Source of the DNA: DATLYB01 sp964502525 | GTDB lineage: Bacteria > Bacteroidota > Bacteroidia > Chitinophagales > CAIOSU01 | Direction of reading: 5' to 3' | DNA length: 31,357 nucleotides | Assembly (NCBI GenBank): GCA_964502525.1 | Contig: CAZCXH010000046.1 | Span: forward strand, 1 to 31,357 | Shown here: in pieces, positions 23,232 through 31,194 of the stretch | How the letters are laid out: every line of letters starts with the position of its first letter | Numbering within the stretch: position 1 is the stretch's first letter | The notes under the pieces: generated by a model | Told to the model about the DNA's origin: nothing | Seen by the model: the letters and a program-made list of their open reading frames with translations, nothing else | Database searches by the model: none | Program-made: the position numbers and the translations under genes

Positions 23232-23869
23232 ATCTCATACGGAAGTATTTCCCAAATCTAACTTTCATTCAGTTTAATCAATACGAACAACTGCTTCCGC
23301 TTTACACGGAGTGGAATGCGAAAATCAATGTAATCTCGCGCAGGGACATTGAGAACTTGTATCTGAATCATGTCCTTCACTCTCTGAGCATAGCGAAGGT
23401 AATTCAGTTCAGGCCCGGAACAAAAGTGCTTGACATCGGCACGGGTGGCGGATTTCCGGGGATCCCCCTTGCCATTATGTTTCCCGAAGTTCAGTTTCAT
23501 CTGGTTGATTCTACCAAAAAGAAAATTGGCGTGGTGGAGGAGGTTATCAGCGCATTGCAGCTAAAAAATGCCACTGCTGAGTGGAACCGTGCGGAAAATA
23601 TTTCCGGAAAATATCATTTTGTGGTTTCACGGGCAGTAAGCTATCTGAAAACACTCTACATGTGGTCAAAAAACAAAATCAGCGATGTGCAATTCAACAA
23701 TCTTCAAAACGGTTTGCTGAATCTGAAGGGCGGAGATATTACGGATGAAATTGAATCGCTCAAGTCATCCGTGCACAGTACACAGTGTACGGTACACTGC
23801 TATTCAATCAGCAATTTTTTCGAAGAGGAATATTTTAATGAGAAGTGGGTCGTGTATGTGAACACATGA
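23222..23869 (+). CDS. rsmG: 16S rRNA (guanine-527-N7)-methyltransferase RsmG, non-canonical start
   Basis: SAM-dependent methylation of G527 in 16S rRNA. The body is clear: YTEWNAKINVISRRDIENLYLNHVLHSL, the SAM loop LDIGTGGGFPGIPLA and VDSTKKK. The first ATG/GTG/TTG-type start in frame is TTG 23357, but that would delete the conserved N-terminal LLPLYTEWNAKINVISRRDI segment. The frame is open well upstream and reads (L)ETDLIRKYFPNLTF from CTG 23222, matching the usual M-E-L-I-x-K-Y-F-P start in relatives. I therefore place the start at CTG 23222 (215 aa, normal size); an ATG-to-CTG change by the neighbouring repeat or a sequencing error is possible. Near the C-terminus a GTGTAC/GTACAC palindrome (23771-23800) is translated as VHSTQCTVHC. 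Confidence 0.82.
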   Translation: METDLIRKYFPNLTFIQFNQYEQLLPLYTEWNAKINVISRRDIENLYLNHVLHSLSIAKVIQFRPGTKVLDIGTGGGFPGIPLAIMFPEVQFHLVDSTKKKIGVVEEVISALQLKNATAEWNRAENISGKYHFVVSRAVSYLKTLYMWSKNKISDVQFNNLQNGLLNLKGGDITDEIESLKSSVHSTQCTVHCYSISNFFEEEYFNEKWVVYVNT

Positions 23870-23993
23870 TGATATACCAAGAGTAGTCGACAAACTCCAA
23901 ACTGTAAACGGCTCAATGGCGCAATTTATCCCGTTCAAAGTATAAATTTTACAGGCAACCCTAATGCCACCTGATACGTAAGCATTGACCGTG

Positions 23994-24440
23994 ATGTGCG
24001 GATTTGTGACGAAAGTGAAAGTGAATAAGCCTGTAGAGCATACCTTCAGGCTTTTTCTTGACGAGGAGATAATGGGTCACTGGGTCTCCGGGTTCAAGGG
24101 AATTGAAATTCTAAGCGGGAAGCCCCGATCTGCGGACAGCCTCTACCGCATGATGATAGATTTCAATGGAGAGAATCTCCATATTTATCAAAAACTTTTG
24201 GAAGTTGAGCATAACGTAAGATTGTTTGTCCAAATGGAGCACCCTGAGTTTATCACTTATTCTGAGATACTGTTTGAACAGGCAGGATTAGCGACAGAAA
24301 TGTTCTGCAAAGTGAAGATTGAAGGCAAAAGCATTAAAATGAAGCTGGCAATGCCGCTGGTCAAGGCAATTTTAGAGAGTAGAAATAACAAGGATTACCA
24401 GGTGTTCAAAAAGGTTGCCGAGAAGAAAATGTTCCGCTGA
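23994..24440 (+). CDS. SRPBCC (START/Bet v1-like) domain protein
   Basis: A 148-aa soluble protein from ATG 23994; GTG 23991 and TTG 23985 are alternatives. The pattern VKVNKPVEHTFRLFLDEEIMGHWVSGFKGIEILSGKPR, then a run of beta strands (YRMMIDF, LHIYQKLLEV, RLFVQME, FITYSEILFEQ, TEMFCKVKIEG) and a long C-terminal helix, is typical of SRPBCC ligand-binding domains (polyketide cyclase/AHSA1-like). The ligand is unknown. The end of the gene (KKMFR stop) and its 3' flank recur at about 31195-31270. Confidence 0.78.
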   Translation: MCGFVTKVKVNKPVEHTFRLFLDEEIMGHWVSGFKGIEILSGKPRSADSLYRMMIDFNGENLHIYQKLLEVEHNVRLFVQMEHPEFITYSEILFEQAGLATEMFCKVKIEGKSIKMKLAMPLVKAILESRNNKDYQVFKKVAEKKMFR

Positions 24441-24500
24441 TTTCCCCTTTTCTTTTTTTTCCTTATTAATAAAGCCTTAAGCGTTCCCAGTTCATAACAC
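24424..24500. repeat. Direct repeat copy A: SRPBCC gene end plus 3' flank
   Basis: AAAATGTTCCGCTGATTTCC and the following T-rich, AATAAAGCC, TTAAGCG, TTCATAAC stretch recur with small indels at 31195-31271. This copy covers the last four codons of the SRPBCC gene and its downstream flank. Confidence 0.7.
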
Positions 24501-24668
24501 TTGCACACCAGCAATATATGCAAAGTACAATCCATATTTGAATGTAATGCAGACAAAATCAGTAAAAGCGTCCTACTTATAGCTATCGGGCAAATAAAAG
24601 CGGAGCAAAAGACGCAACCGAAATTATTTGCACATTGGCGGGCAGGCTATACGATTAGGACTAACAAG

Positions 24669-24748
24669 AACCCCGATAGGACCGGGGGAGACTGTCGCGT
24701 ACGGTTCTGTGAGAGGGTGGAGATGAAACTCCTCCGCTCTACTCGACC
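24669..24748 (+). mobile_element. Group II intron 3'-end remnant (domains V-VI)
   Basis: GTCGCGTACGGTTCTGTGAGAG followed by a GGTGGAG-ATGAAA-CTCCTCC hairpin and CTCTACTCGAC closely matches the 3' end of bacterial group II introns (3' half of domain V, domain VI, 3' splice site). The 5' half of domain V is not a proper partner (GAACCCCGATAGG instead of a GAGCCGTA type), and there is no reverse transcriptase ORF, so it is a truncated, inactive fragment. Confidence 0.72.
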
Positions 24749-24786
24749 ACCTATTAGTGAAACCGGAGTTTATCTCCCGCTATCCT

Positions 24787-24794
24787 TATCTTTG
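24787..24794 (+). promoter_or_regulatory. Bacteroidota-type -7 element for lepA
   Basis: TATCTTTG, a perfect TAnnTTTG match, ends 9 bp before the lepA ATG, so the mRNA would be almost leaderless. No clear -33 box. It lies just downstream of the intron remnant. Confidence 0.5.
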
Positions 24795-24803
24795 CCGCTC
24801 CAA

Positions 24804-26594
24804 ATGAAAAACATCCGTAATTTTTGCATCATCGCGCATATTGACCATGGCAAAAGCACACTGGCTGACCGCCTGCTTGGCACTACCAAAACGCTCTCCG
24901 ACCGCCAGATGAAAGACCAGGTGCTCGACAGCATGGACCTGGAGCGCGAACGCGGCATCACCATCAAGAGCCACGCCATTCAAATGCACTACGTTCACAA
25001 CGGGCAACATTATACGCTCAACCTGATTGACACTCCCGGCCACGTTGACTTTTCTTATGAAGTGTCGCGCTCCATTGCCGCCTGCGAAGGCGCCCTGCTG
25101 CTGGTTGATTCGACCCAGGGCATTCAGGCGCAAACGATTTCCAACCTGTATTTGGCAATAGGACACGAGTTGGAAATCATCCCCATTGTGAACAAGATTG
25201 ACATGGACGGGGCGATGATCGCAGAAACCAAAGAGCAAATCCGGGATCTGATCGGTTGTGCCGAATCTGATATCATCCTCGCCAGCGGCAGGACGGGACA
25301 GGGCGTTGATGAAATCCTGAACGCCATCATTGAAAGAATTCCTTCCCCGAAGGGGAATCCGAAAGAACCTTTGCAGGCGCTGATTTTCGACTCGGTGTTT
25401 AACGCTTACCGCGGGGTGGTTGCTTACTACCGCATTTTCAACGGCACGCTTCGCAAGGGAGATAAAGTGAAATTCGTGAACACCGGCAGTACCTATGAAG
25501 CGGATGAAGTTGGCGTGCTGCGCCTCGAATATGTGCCGCAGGAAGAGTTGTCTGCGGGCAACGTGGGATACATCATCACCGGCATCAAGCAATCCCGTGA
25601 GATAAAAGTGGGCGATACCATTACGCACGTAGATAAACCGTGCCTCGAAGCGGTGAAGGGTTTTGAGGATGTGAAGCCGATGGTTTTTGCCGGAGTGTAT
25701 CCTATAGATACCGATGATTTCGAGGAGTTGCGCGAGTCGCTGGAGAAACTACAACTCAATGACGCCTCTCTTACTTTTGAACCGGAATCATCGGCTGCTC
25801 TCGGTTTCGGCTTCCGCTGCGGCTTCCTGGGATTGCTGCACCTCGACATTGTTCAGGAACGGTTAGACCGTGAATTTGACATGTCGGTAATATGCACCGT
25901 ACCCAACGTGTCGTACTATGCTTATACAAAAAAGGGTCAGCGACTGCTTATGAACAATCCCGCGGATATGCCACCGCCAGAGCAATTGGAGTACGTGGAA
26001 GAACCTTGGATAAGAGCGCAGGTTATTACAAAACCCGAATACCTCGGCAGCATCATGAGGCTTTGCCTTGACAAGCGCGGCATTCTGAAAAACCAGGTTT
26101 ATCTCACTCCTTCCCGCGTGGAAGTAACTTTTGAGATGCCGCTGGCGGAAATCGTTTTTGATTTTTATGACAAGCTGAAGTCCATCTCGCGCGGCTATGC
26201 ATCATTTGATTACCATCCTCTTGATTATCGCCAGGGTGACCTTATCCGACTCGACATCAAATTGAATGGTGAAAATGTTGATGCTCTTTCATCTTTGATC
26301 CACCGTGACAAGGCTTATGATTTTGGAAGAAGATTGTGCGAGAAGCTGAAGGAATTGTTGCCGAAACAGCAGTTTGTAATTGCCATCCAGGCTGCCATCG
26401 GAGCGAAGATTATTGCACGGGAAACCATCAGCGCGTTGCGGAAAGACGTGACGGCAAAATGCTATGGCGGTGATATTACCCGAAAGCGGAAACTGTTGGA
26501 GAAGCAGAAGAAGGGCAAGAAGAAAATGCGCCAGATCGGAAAAGTGGAAGTGCCGCAGCAGGCGTTTCTGGCAGTCCTTAAACTTAACGATTAG
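24804..26594 (+). CDS. lepA: Elongation factor 4 (LepA)
   Basis: A ribosome-associated GTPase that back-translocates or remodels stalled or initiating ribosomes. From ATG 24804 it has 596 aa, the family norm. G1 is AHIDHGKST (11-19), G3 DTPGHVDF, G4 NKIDMDGA, G5 SGRTGQGV. LepA-specific features follow: FEPESSAALGFGFRCGFLGLLHLDI, YASFDYHPLDYR and the C-terminal tail AKCYGGDITRKRKLLEKQKKGKKKMR. An in-frame extension up to 24501 runs through intron debris and is rejected. The stop codon overlaps the first base of a GCCTCACCCCC repeat. Confidence 0.97.
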   Translation: MKNIRNFCIIAHIDHGKSTLADRLLGTTKTLSDRQMKDQVLDSMDLERERGITIKSHAIQMHYVHNGQHYTLNLIDTPGHVDFSYEVSRSIAACEGALLLVDSTQGIQAQTISNLYLAIGHELEIIPIVNKIDMDGAMIAETKEQIRDLIGCAESDIILASGRTGQGVDEILNAIIERIPSPKGNPKEPLQALIFDSVFNAYRGVVAYYRIFNGTLRKGDKVKFVNTGSTYEADEVGVLRLEYVPQEELSAGNVGYIITGIKQSREIKVGDTITHVDKPCLEAVKGFEDVKPMVFAGVYPIDTDDFEELRESLEKLQLNDASLTFEPESSAALGFGFRCGFLGLLHLDIVQERLDREFDMSVICTVPNVSYYAYTKKGQRLLMNNPADMPPPEQLEYVEEPWIRAQVITKPEYLGSIMRLCLDKRGILKNQVYLTPSRVEVTFEMPLAEIVFDFYDKLKSISRGYASFDYHPLDYRQGDLIRLDIKLNGENVDALSSLIHRDKAYDFGRRLCEKLKELLPKQQFVIAIQAAIGAKIIARETISALRKDVTAKCYGGDITRKRKLLEKQKKGKKKMRQIGKVEVPQQAFLAVLKLND

Positions 26595-26628
26595 CCTCAC
26601 CCCCTGACCCCTCTCCAAAGGAGAGGGG
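26594..26628 (+). repeat. Solo GCCTCACCCCC palindromic repeat between lepA and folD
   Basis: GCCTCACCCCCTGACCCC then CTCTCCAAAGGAGAGGGG is the same repeat as the ends of the element in leuS, here alone and without a DUF559 domain. Its first G is the last base of the lepA stop codon. Confidence 0.8.
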
Positions 26629-26669
26629 AAATGTGGTGCCGCACTATGACGCTGATAAATACAACACAA

Positions 26670-27551
26670 ATGCAATTATTGGACGGCAAGAAACTCTCTG
26701 CTGAAATAAAAGATGAAATAAAATTTGAAGTAGAGAAATTAAAGAAGCAAGGCGGCAAAATCCCCCACCTCGCTGCCGTGCTGGTCGGAAATGATGGCGC
26801 GAGTGAAACTTATGTTGCAAGCAAAGTGAAATCATGCGAATATGTCGGATTCAAATCATCTCTTATCCGGAAACCCGGCACTGTCAGCGAAAAAGAATTA
26901 CTGAAAGTTGTTGACGATTTGAACCGTGACAATGACGTTGACGGCTTCATCGTGCAGATGCCGCTGCCGAAACATATTGATGAACAAAAAATCACTCTTG
27001 CAATAAATCCCGCCAAAGACGTTGACGGGTTTCATCCCATCAATGTCGGGCGGATGGCGCTTGGGCAACCCGCGTATATCTGCGCTACGCCATTCGGGAT
27101 TTTGAAGCTATTGGAAAAATATAACATCCAAACAGCAGGCAAGCACTGCGTGGTGATTGGCAGAAGCAACATCGTTGGCACTCCCATGAGCATCCTGCTT
27201 TCCCGCAATGCCAATCCCGGCAATTGCACCGTTACGCTTTGCCACAGCAAGACTAAAGACATCAAGTCTTATTCTTCAAAAGCAGATATTCTAATTGCCG
27301 CGCTGGGTAAGCCGGAATTCGTGACTGCCGATATGGTGAAAGAAGGCGCTGTGGTGATTGATGTCGGTATCACCCGCGTTCCCGACAGCTCAAAAAAATC
27401 AGGCTTCACGCTTAAGGGCGATGTGAAGTTCGATGAGGTGGCTCCCAAATGCAGCTACATCACGCCAGTACCCGGTGGCGTTGGTCCGATGACTGTGACC
27501 GCATTGCTCGGCAATACGCTGAAGGCGTGCAGGAAAGAAGTGTATAAATGA
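26670..27551 (+). CDS. folD: Bifunctional methylenetetrahydrofolate dehydrogenase / methenyltetrahydrofolate cyclohydrolase FolD
   Basis: Interconverts methylene-, methenyl- and formyl-tetrahydrofolate with NADP(H), supplying one-carbon units. From ATG 26670 (MQLLDGKKLSAEIK) it has 293 aa, the normal size. The catalytic region has AVLVGNDGASETYVASKVKSCEYVGF with the YxxxK-type Lys near 57, and IVQMPLPKHIDE with PAKDVDGFHPINVG. The NADP site is CVVIGRSNIVGTPMSILL, and TPVPGGVGPMTVTALLGNT closes the protein. An upstream in-frame ATG at 26631 lies at the edge of the repeat and is not used. It is convergent with the PepSY-like gene. Confidence 0.96.
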   Translation: MQLLDGKKLSAEIKDEIKFEVEKLKKQGGKIPHLAAVLVGNDGASETYVASKVKSCEYVGFKSSLIRKPGTVSEKELLKVVDDLNRDNDVDGFIVQMPLPKHIDEQKITLAINPAKDVDGFHPINVGRMALGQPAYICATPFGILKLLEKYNIQTAGKHCVVIGRSNIVGTPMSILLSRNANPGNCTVTLCHSKTKDIKSYSSKADILIAALGKPEFVTADMVKEGAVVIDVGITRVPDSSKKSGFTLKGDVKFDEVAPKCSYITPVPGGVGPMTVTALLGNTLKACRKEVYK

Positions 27552-27597
27552 TAGATTAAAAGGAAACCCGATAACTCGGAAACTGAGATTTTCTTGA

Positions 27598-28059
27598 TTA
27601 TTCGCTTTCATCATCTTCCCCGTCATCCTCTTTTTCAGATTCTTTTCGGACGAACTTGCCGTTTGAGTCGAAAATGTAATCCGCACCGGCTATCTCAGCC
27701 TTGTAGGTAATGACTCCTGCTGCGTCCGTGATTTTTTCCGCCTCGGCAATCTTCTGCTTCGCAAGATTTTTCGCCACATAATCCATCACACCGGCAGGAT
27801 ACGCTGAGGTTTGAATCGCCTCTTCACGGTGAACAAAATTTCCCCGTGCGTCAAACAAAGTCGAAGTCTCCAGCCTATTGTCCATCCATTCAGCTTCAAA
27901 GCCGTTTTCTTCCTTCTCCCATTTGGCGTTCGTCACGCTGGGATACATGGTTGCAAACTTTTCCTTAACAACTGCCGGAACTTCTGACTCTTTGATGTCT
28001 TGGGCTTGAACTGAAAGTATTGCCAGCATAAAGCTTGAAAGAACCAGTGTAGATTTCAT
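27598..28059 (-). CDS. Exported PepSY-like (DUF2874) protein
   Basis: A 153-aa protein with a signal peptide (about 1-19, cleavage after VQA) and two copies of the PepSY-like fold typical of Bacteroidota DUF2874 proteins: VPAVVKEKFATMYPSVTNAKWEKEENGFEAEW and the second half MDYVAKNLAKQKIAEAEKITDAAGVITYKAEIAGADYIFDSNGKF. The C-terminus is highly acidic (EKEDDGEDDESE) and may bind Ca or other cations. It is periplasmic or secreted. Its start overlaps the stop of the UVR-motif gene (ATGA, 28056-28059), so the two are coupled. Confidence 0.83.
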   Translation of the reverse strand: MKSTLVLSSFMLAILSVQAQDIKESEVPAVVKEKFATMYPSVTNAKWEKEENGFEAEWMDNRLETSTLFDARGNFVHREEAIQTSAYPAGVMDYVAKNLAKQKIAEAEKITDAAGVITYKAEIAGADYIFDSNGKFVRKESEKEDDGEDDESE

Positions 28060-28271
28060 GATATTTGGTTTTTACTTGCCTGCTTTAATTTGAGTTCAAT
28101 TGCTTCAATAACCTTTTTCTCCCAATCACGAACTCTTGCAATTTCAAAGTAACGCTCCTTTGCAAGCAGATCGGCTTTTACATCTGCGATGTTATTTAAT
28201 TCATCTCGCAGTTGCTCAATTGGCGCAAACAAAAAATTCTCTGAAAAAAAGTTAATCATTTTAGGGTTCAT
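28056..28271 (-). CDS. Small UVR-motif protein
   Basis: A 71-aa cytosolic, helical protein. LRDELNNIADVKADLLAKERYFEIARVRDWEKKVIEAI reads as a UVR-like motif (x-K-E-x-x-F-E-x-A-x-x-x-R-D-x-E), the helical-hairpin element found in UvrB/UvrC, ClpC and McsA that mediates protein contacts. Nothing else is recognisable. It lies 14 bp after the nuclease-like gene and overlaps the PepSY gene by ATGA, so it belongs to the same transcript. Confidence 0.65.
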   Translation of the reverse strand: MNPKMINFFSENFLFAPIEQLRDELNNIADVKADLLAKERYFEIARVRDWEKKVIEAIELKLKQASKNQIS

Positions 28272-28285
28272 TACACAGATACACT

Positions 28286-28849
28286 TTAAGGTTTATCAGG
28301 ATTTGCAAAATCACACTTCCTATCTCTATAGATTCTACCCACCAAGTGAAGAAAAGGCTCTGGCAATTTAATTTCATAGTTTTCCTTCCAATACTTTCGG
28401 TCTTTCACCGCAGCGGCATGACCACCCTTTGCAATGGCAGCATAAACACAAAGAAGATTATTTGATACCTTAAATTCATCCTTTGTATAATTTCCACTCC
28501 TGACATCTGTAAGTAAAGGAAAAGATTTCTTATAATGTTGAAGCTCACGCATTTTTTCAATATCCGTCTTAAAATCAACCAGCCCGTAAGGGCGGTACTT
28601 CAATTCAATGACTGCATTAACGGTTCGACCTTTAGTAATGATTAAGTCGGGTTTAATTATCATTTTTTTCTTATAGCCGAATACCAAAACAGGTTCAATC
28701 CACACCCGATAGTTTTTCTTTTTGCTAAACGGTTTAAGACCACAATAGAACTCCGCTTGTAGTTGTCTTTCAGAGCAAAGAATTTGGTTTTTATACGCCT
28801 TCTTAATTTCCGTGCGCCAGACTTTTTCGATTGCAGTTTCTAAGTCCAT
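28286..28849 (-). CDS. PD-(D/E)XK-like nuclease-fold protein of unknown function
   Basis: A 187-aa protein from ATG 28849 (MDLETAIEKVWRTEIKKAY); an in-frame ATG at 28900 would add 17 residues over the neighbouring gene's 3' end. A restriction-endonuclease-like core is readable: E33 in SERQLQAEFYCGL, D68 in KPDLIITKG, and E82-L-K84 in NAVIELKYRPYG, i.e. D-(x)n-E-x-K with conserved spacing. YKKSFPLLTDVRSG and a C-terminal KLPEPFLHLVGRIYRDR follow. No partner methyltransferase is nearby. It could be a defence or repair nuclease, or a non-catalytic DNA-binding relative. Confidence 0.68.
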   Translation of the reverse strand: MDLETAIEKVWRTEIKKAYKNQILCSERQLQAEFYCGLKPFSKKKNYRVWIEPVLVFGYKKKMIIKPDLIITKGRTVNAVIELKYRPYGLVDFKTDIEKMRELQHYKKSFPLLTDVRSGNYTKDEFKVSNNLLCVYAAIAKGGHAAAVKDRKYWKENYEIKLPEPFLHLVGRIYRDRKCDFANPDKP

Positions 28850-28881
28850 TCTACTAACCGGACTTCGTCCTGTTGTGAATT

Positions 28882-29169
28882 TCAGCGAACAAAAAACCAC
28901 CAGAATGCAACTAATGACGCGCCTCCGGATGCTTGGTCAATATTTCTTTTAATATCAGAAATGGTCGATACTTTACGGGAATGCTCATCGTAAACATCAC
29001 TTCCTTTCAAAGTTGCCACTTTATGCGAGCGCTCATCATAAATGTCAATTCCCCTTATTGTGGCAACTTTATGAGAATGTTCATCATATAAGTCGTTGCC
29101 TCTTAGGGTTGCAATTTTATGAGAATGATTATCCAATAAATCATTCCCCTGGATTTTGAAATTCGCCAT
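28882..29169 (-). CDS. Four-fold repeat beta protein ('4-fold beta flower' type)
   Basis: A 95-aa protein from ATG 29169 (MANFKIQGNDLLD). Residues about 8-71 are four near-identical 16-residue repeats of the form G-x-D-[LIV]-Y-D-E-H-S-H-K-V-A-T-[LI]-[RK], which fits the small four-fold symmetric beta-propeller-like family annotated as '4-fold beta flower'. After a short linker the C-terminus is hydrophobic (SGGASLVAFWWFFVR). A longer start at 29256 would add an unrelated leader. It is the first gene of a four-gene minus-strand group. Confidence 0.7.
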   Translation of the reverse strand: MANFKIQGNDLLDNHSHKIATLRGNDLYDEHSHKVATIRGIDIYDERSHKVATLKGSDVYDEHSRKVSTISDIKRNIDQASGGASLVAFWWFFVR

Positions 29170-29505
29170 TTTTGGAATAAAAATAAACAAGGAATGGGAT
29201 ACAGAAAAGTTTGTCCATGTATCATTTTGGTGCTTCAATGGGTTTGGAGGTGTCATCTATCAAAAAATTGCAGTTGAAAATCGTGTCTTTGCGCGCAGGC
29301 AAAAGCAACAAGATGACCGATAGCTTCTGACGCGGCCGCTACTAATGCGACAAACGAAGGAAAGGAGATGAGTACGCGCCCACCTGCGCTAACTCCTTTC
29401 AGTCGTAAGCTTCGGTGGGTAAAACCAAAAAACTAACAACTATCAGCGGAATTAATTCCTTTTTGTATTTTTCTTTGGAATATCAAAAGCTTCACTTTTC
29501 CACTA
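29170..29505. other. Spacer between the beta-repeat gene and the amine oxidase gene
   Basis: 336 bp between divergent genes. A hairpin GAAAGGAG (29360-29367) / CTCCTTTC (29393-29400) with a GCGC-rich loop is visible. No gene is supported, and no -7 box is convincing for either neighbour. Confidence 0.4.
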
Positions 29506-30885
29506 ATGAAACGCAACGAATTTCTTAAAACTGGAATTTACGGATCGGCATCCATACTGTTGTTGCCGGGGATGCTTGGCTCCTGCAAAAAGGAAGAGGA
29601 CGATCTTCTGGATAAAGACATTGATTGGGAAGGTAAAGTAATCGTGATCGGAGCAGGGGCAGCGGGAATGTATGCCGCTCATTTGCTCGATAAATTAGGA
29701 GTAAATGTGGAAGTGCTGGAAGCGTCATCCGTGTATGGAGGAAGAGTGAGGGCGCTGACCGGATTCTCTGATTTTCCGGTTGAGCTGGGTGCCGAATGGG
29801 TGGAAGGTCAGAACTCGAGGTGGCACGACATAGCCCAAGCCCATAGCAGCTTTGTGGATGATAACTCAACGGATTACGGTGAGCTCGATGGTGTTTTGAA
29901 AAGTGAAAGCCAGTTGGAAGGAGACAATGATGTTCAGGCGGCAATCAACCTGATTGATAATATCTGGAGATATGATGGCGCAGACATCAGTGTGGAGCAG
30001 TACATCAATCAGCAGGGAATTTCTTCCCGCGTTCTTCATTTCCTTGAAGCCTACATCGGCACGGAATACGGCTCATCCAATTCGCGCATCGGCATGAAAA
30101 CGCTGGCGCTGGAGGATAACAAATGGACAGCCGGAAACAACAGTTTTTTGCTGAAGGGAAATTCCATCCTATCGGTTTTTGAATCCGAGTTTTCAAATAT
30201 TATTGACAAGATAAAGGTGAGTACGCCTGTCACTTCCATTGATTATTCAGGTAAAACGATTGAAATACGGGATTCAGGCGGCAACCTCCATACAGCCGAC
30301 AAAGTCATCGTCACCGTTCCTCTCACCATCCTGAAATCCGGGGATATCCAATTCACACCCGGCTTGCCCGACTCAAAGAAGCAGGCAGCACAGGGAATCG
30401 CGATGGATGCAGGGATGAAAATAATTATGAAGTTCAGCCAGCGTTTTTGGCCCGGCAACGCCAGCGGGATAATCTGCGCGGGCAACGTAAAAGTTTTTAC
30501 CGCAACGGGCTACGGGCGCAGTGCGGAGAATAATTTGCTCACCGCCTTCATCATGGGCAGCGATGCCGAATACATGAGCGCCCAGGGAACGGCAGCGGTG
30601 TCCGTTGCCGTGCAGGAGCTGGATGCCCTGTTCGGCAGCAATGCGGCATCCGCTGCGCTGGTTGACAGCCATATCCAGGACTGGAGCAAGGAGCCGTTCA
30701 TCCGCGGGGCGTATTCATATCCCAACCCGGGGTCGGAGCCGCTGCGGGCTGTCCTCGCTCAGGCTGTTGACCGCAAAATTTATTTTGCCGGTGAAGCCAC
30801 GCACCACCAGGGACATTTCGCTACCGTGCACGGTGCCATGGAAACTGCCTACCGCGCGGTGGATGAGCTGACGGATGATTTATGA
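29506..30885 (+). CDS. FAD-dependent amine oxidase family lipoprotein
   Basis: A 459-aa flavin monoamine oxidase family protein. The N-terminus KRNEFLKTGIYGSASILLLPGMLGSC has an export signal with lipobox LGSC (Cys near 27), so it is likely an envelope lipoprotein; KRNEFLK resembles a Tat motif but lacks the second Arg. The dinucleotide-binding motif is VIGAGAAGMYAAHLL (about 47-61) with E70 for the ribose, then YGGRVRAL and ELGAEWVEG. The C-terminal FAD motif is YFAGEATHHQGHFATVHGAMETAYRA. The substrate (amine, polyamine or amino acid) is unknown. The domain composition is complete. Confidence 0.9.
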   Translation: MKRNEFLKTGIYGSASILLLPGMLGSCKKEEDDLLDKDIDWEGKVIVIGAGAAGMYAAHLLDKLGVNVEVLEASSVYGGRVRALTGFSDFPVELGAEWVEGQNSRWHDIAQAHSSFVDDNSTDYGELDGVLKSESQLEGDNDVQAAINLIDNIWRYDGADISVEQYINQQGISSRVLHFLEAYIGTEYGSSNSRIGMKTLALEDNKWTAGNNSFLLKGNSILSVFESEFSNIIDKIKVSTPVTSIDYSGKTIEIRDSGGNLHTADKVIVTVPLTILKSGDIQFTPGLPDSKKQAAQGIAMDAGMKIIMKFSQRFWPGNASGIICAGNVKVFTATGYGRSAENNLLTAFIMGSDAEYMSAQGTAAVSVAVQELDALFGSNAASAALVDSHIQDWSKEPFIRGAYSYPNPGSEPLRAVLAQAVDRKIYFAGEATHHQGHFATVHGAMETAYRAVDELTDDL

Positions 30886-31194
30886 ATTAGGCTGGTGTTG
30901 GCGCGTACGTACTTCGTTTCTTTAGTGGCTCTGTTTGGTAGCGCCCGTTGCAGGAGGGCAGTGGGTATCTATGTGGTAGCAAGCGCATTACGCTGAAGCG
31001 GACGCTTGCGCCAAGTGTTGCGATTTCCGTGGTTGTTTTCCCGCTTTTCCAAGACCGGAGAATTTGTCAAGTCCGTACTCGCTGGATGCCATTGTCCGGC
31101 TACAGACTTCGGACAGATATGGAGGATGACAAATGAGTAGTCCTCAAGCTACACGCGGTCCGCCTTAGGCGGATTCAATTTACGATTTTCACTC

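Larger units (their letters stand above)
24441..24803. other. Spacer upstream of lepA
   Basis: A 363-bp spacer with three recognisable parts: the duplicated 3' flank of the SRPBCC gene (to about 24500), a group II intron 3'-end remnant (24669-24748) and a promoter -7 box (24787). The lepA frame is open through the whole spacer, but this is not taken as coding because LepA starts at 24804. Nothing else is recognised. Confidence 0.6.

Noticed and set aside
24501..24803. N-terminal extension of LepA
   Set aside because: The frame is open but runs through a gene-end duplicate and group II intron debris; the family start MKNIRNFCIIAHIDHGKST is at 24804.
24786..25628. 280-codon minus-strand open frame opposite lepA
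   Set aside because: Antisense shadow of the well-conserved LepA GTPase domain; no family features.
29333..29345. GCGGCCGC (NotI-like) string as a sign of vector sequence
   Set aside because: A single 8-bp site can occur by chance, and no flanking vector sequence was recognised.
30948..31136. 62-aa open frame in the right-hand tail
   Set aside because: No recognisable features, and the surrounding DNA is repeat and remnant material.
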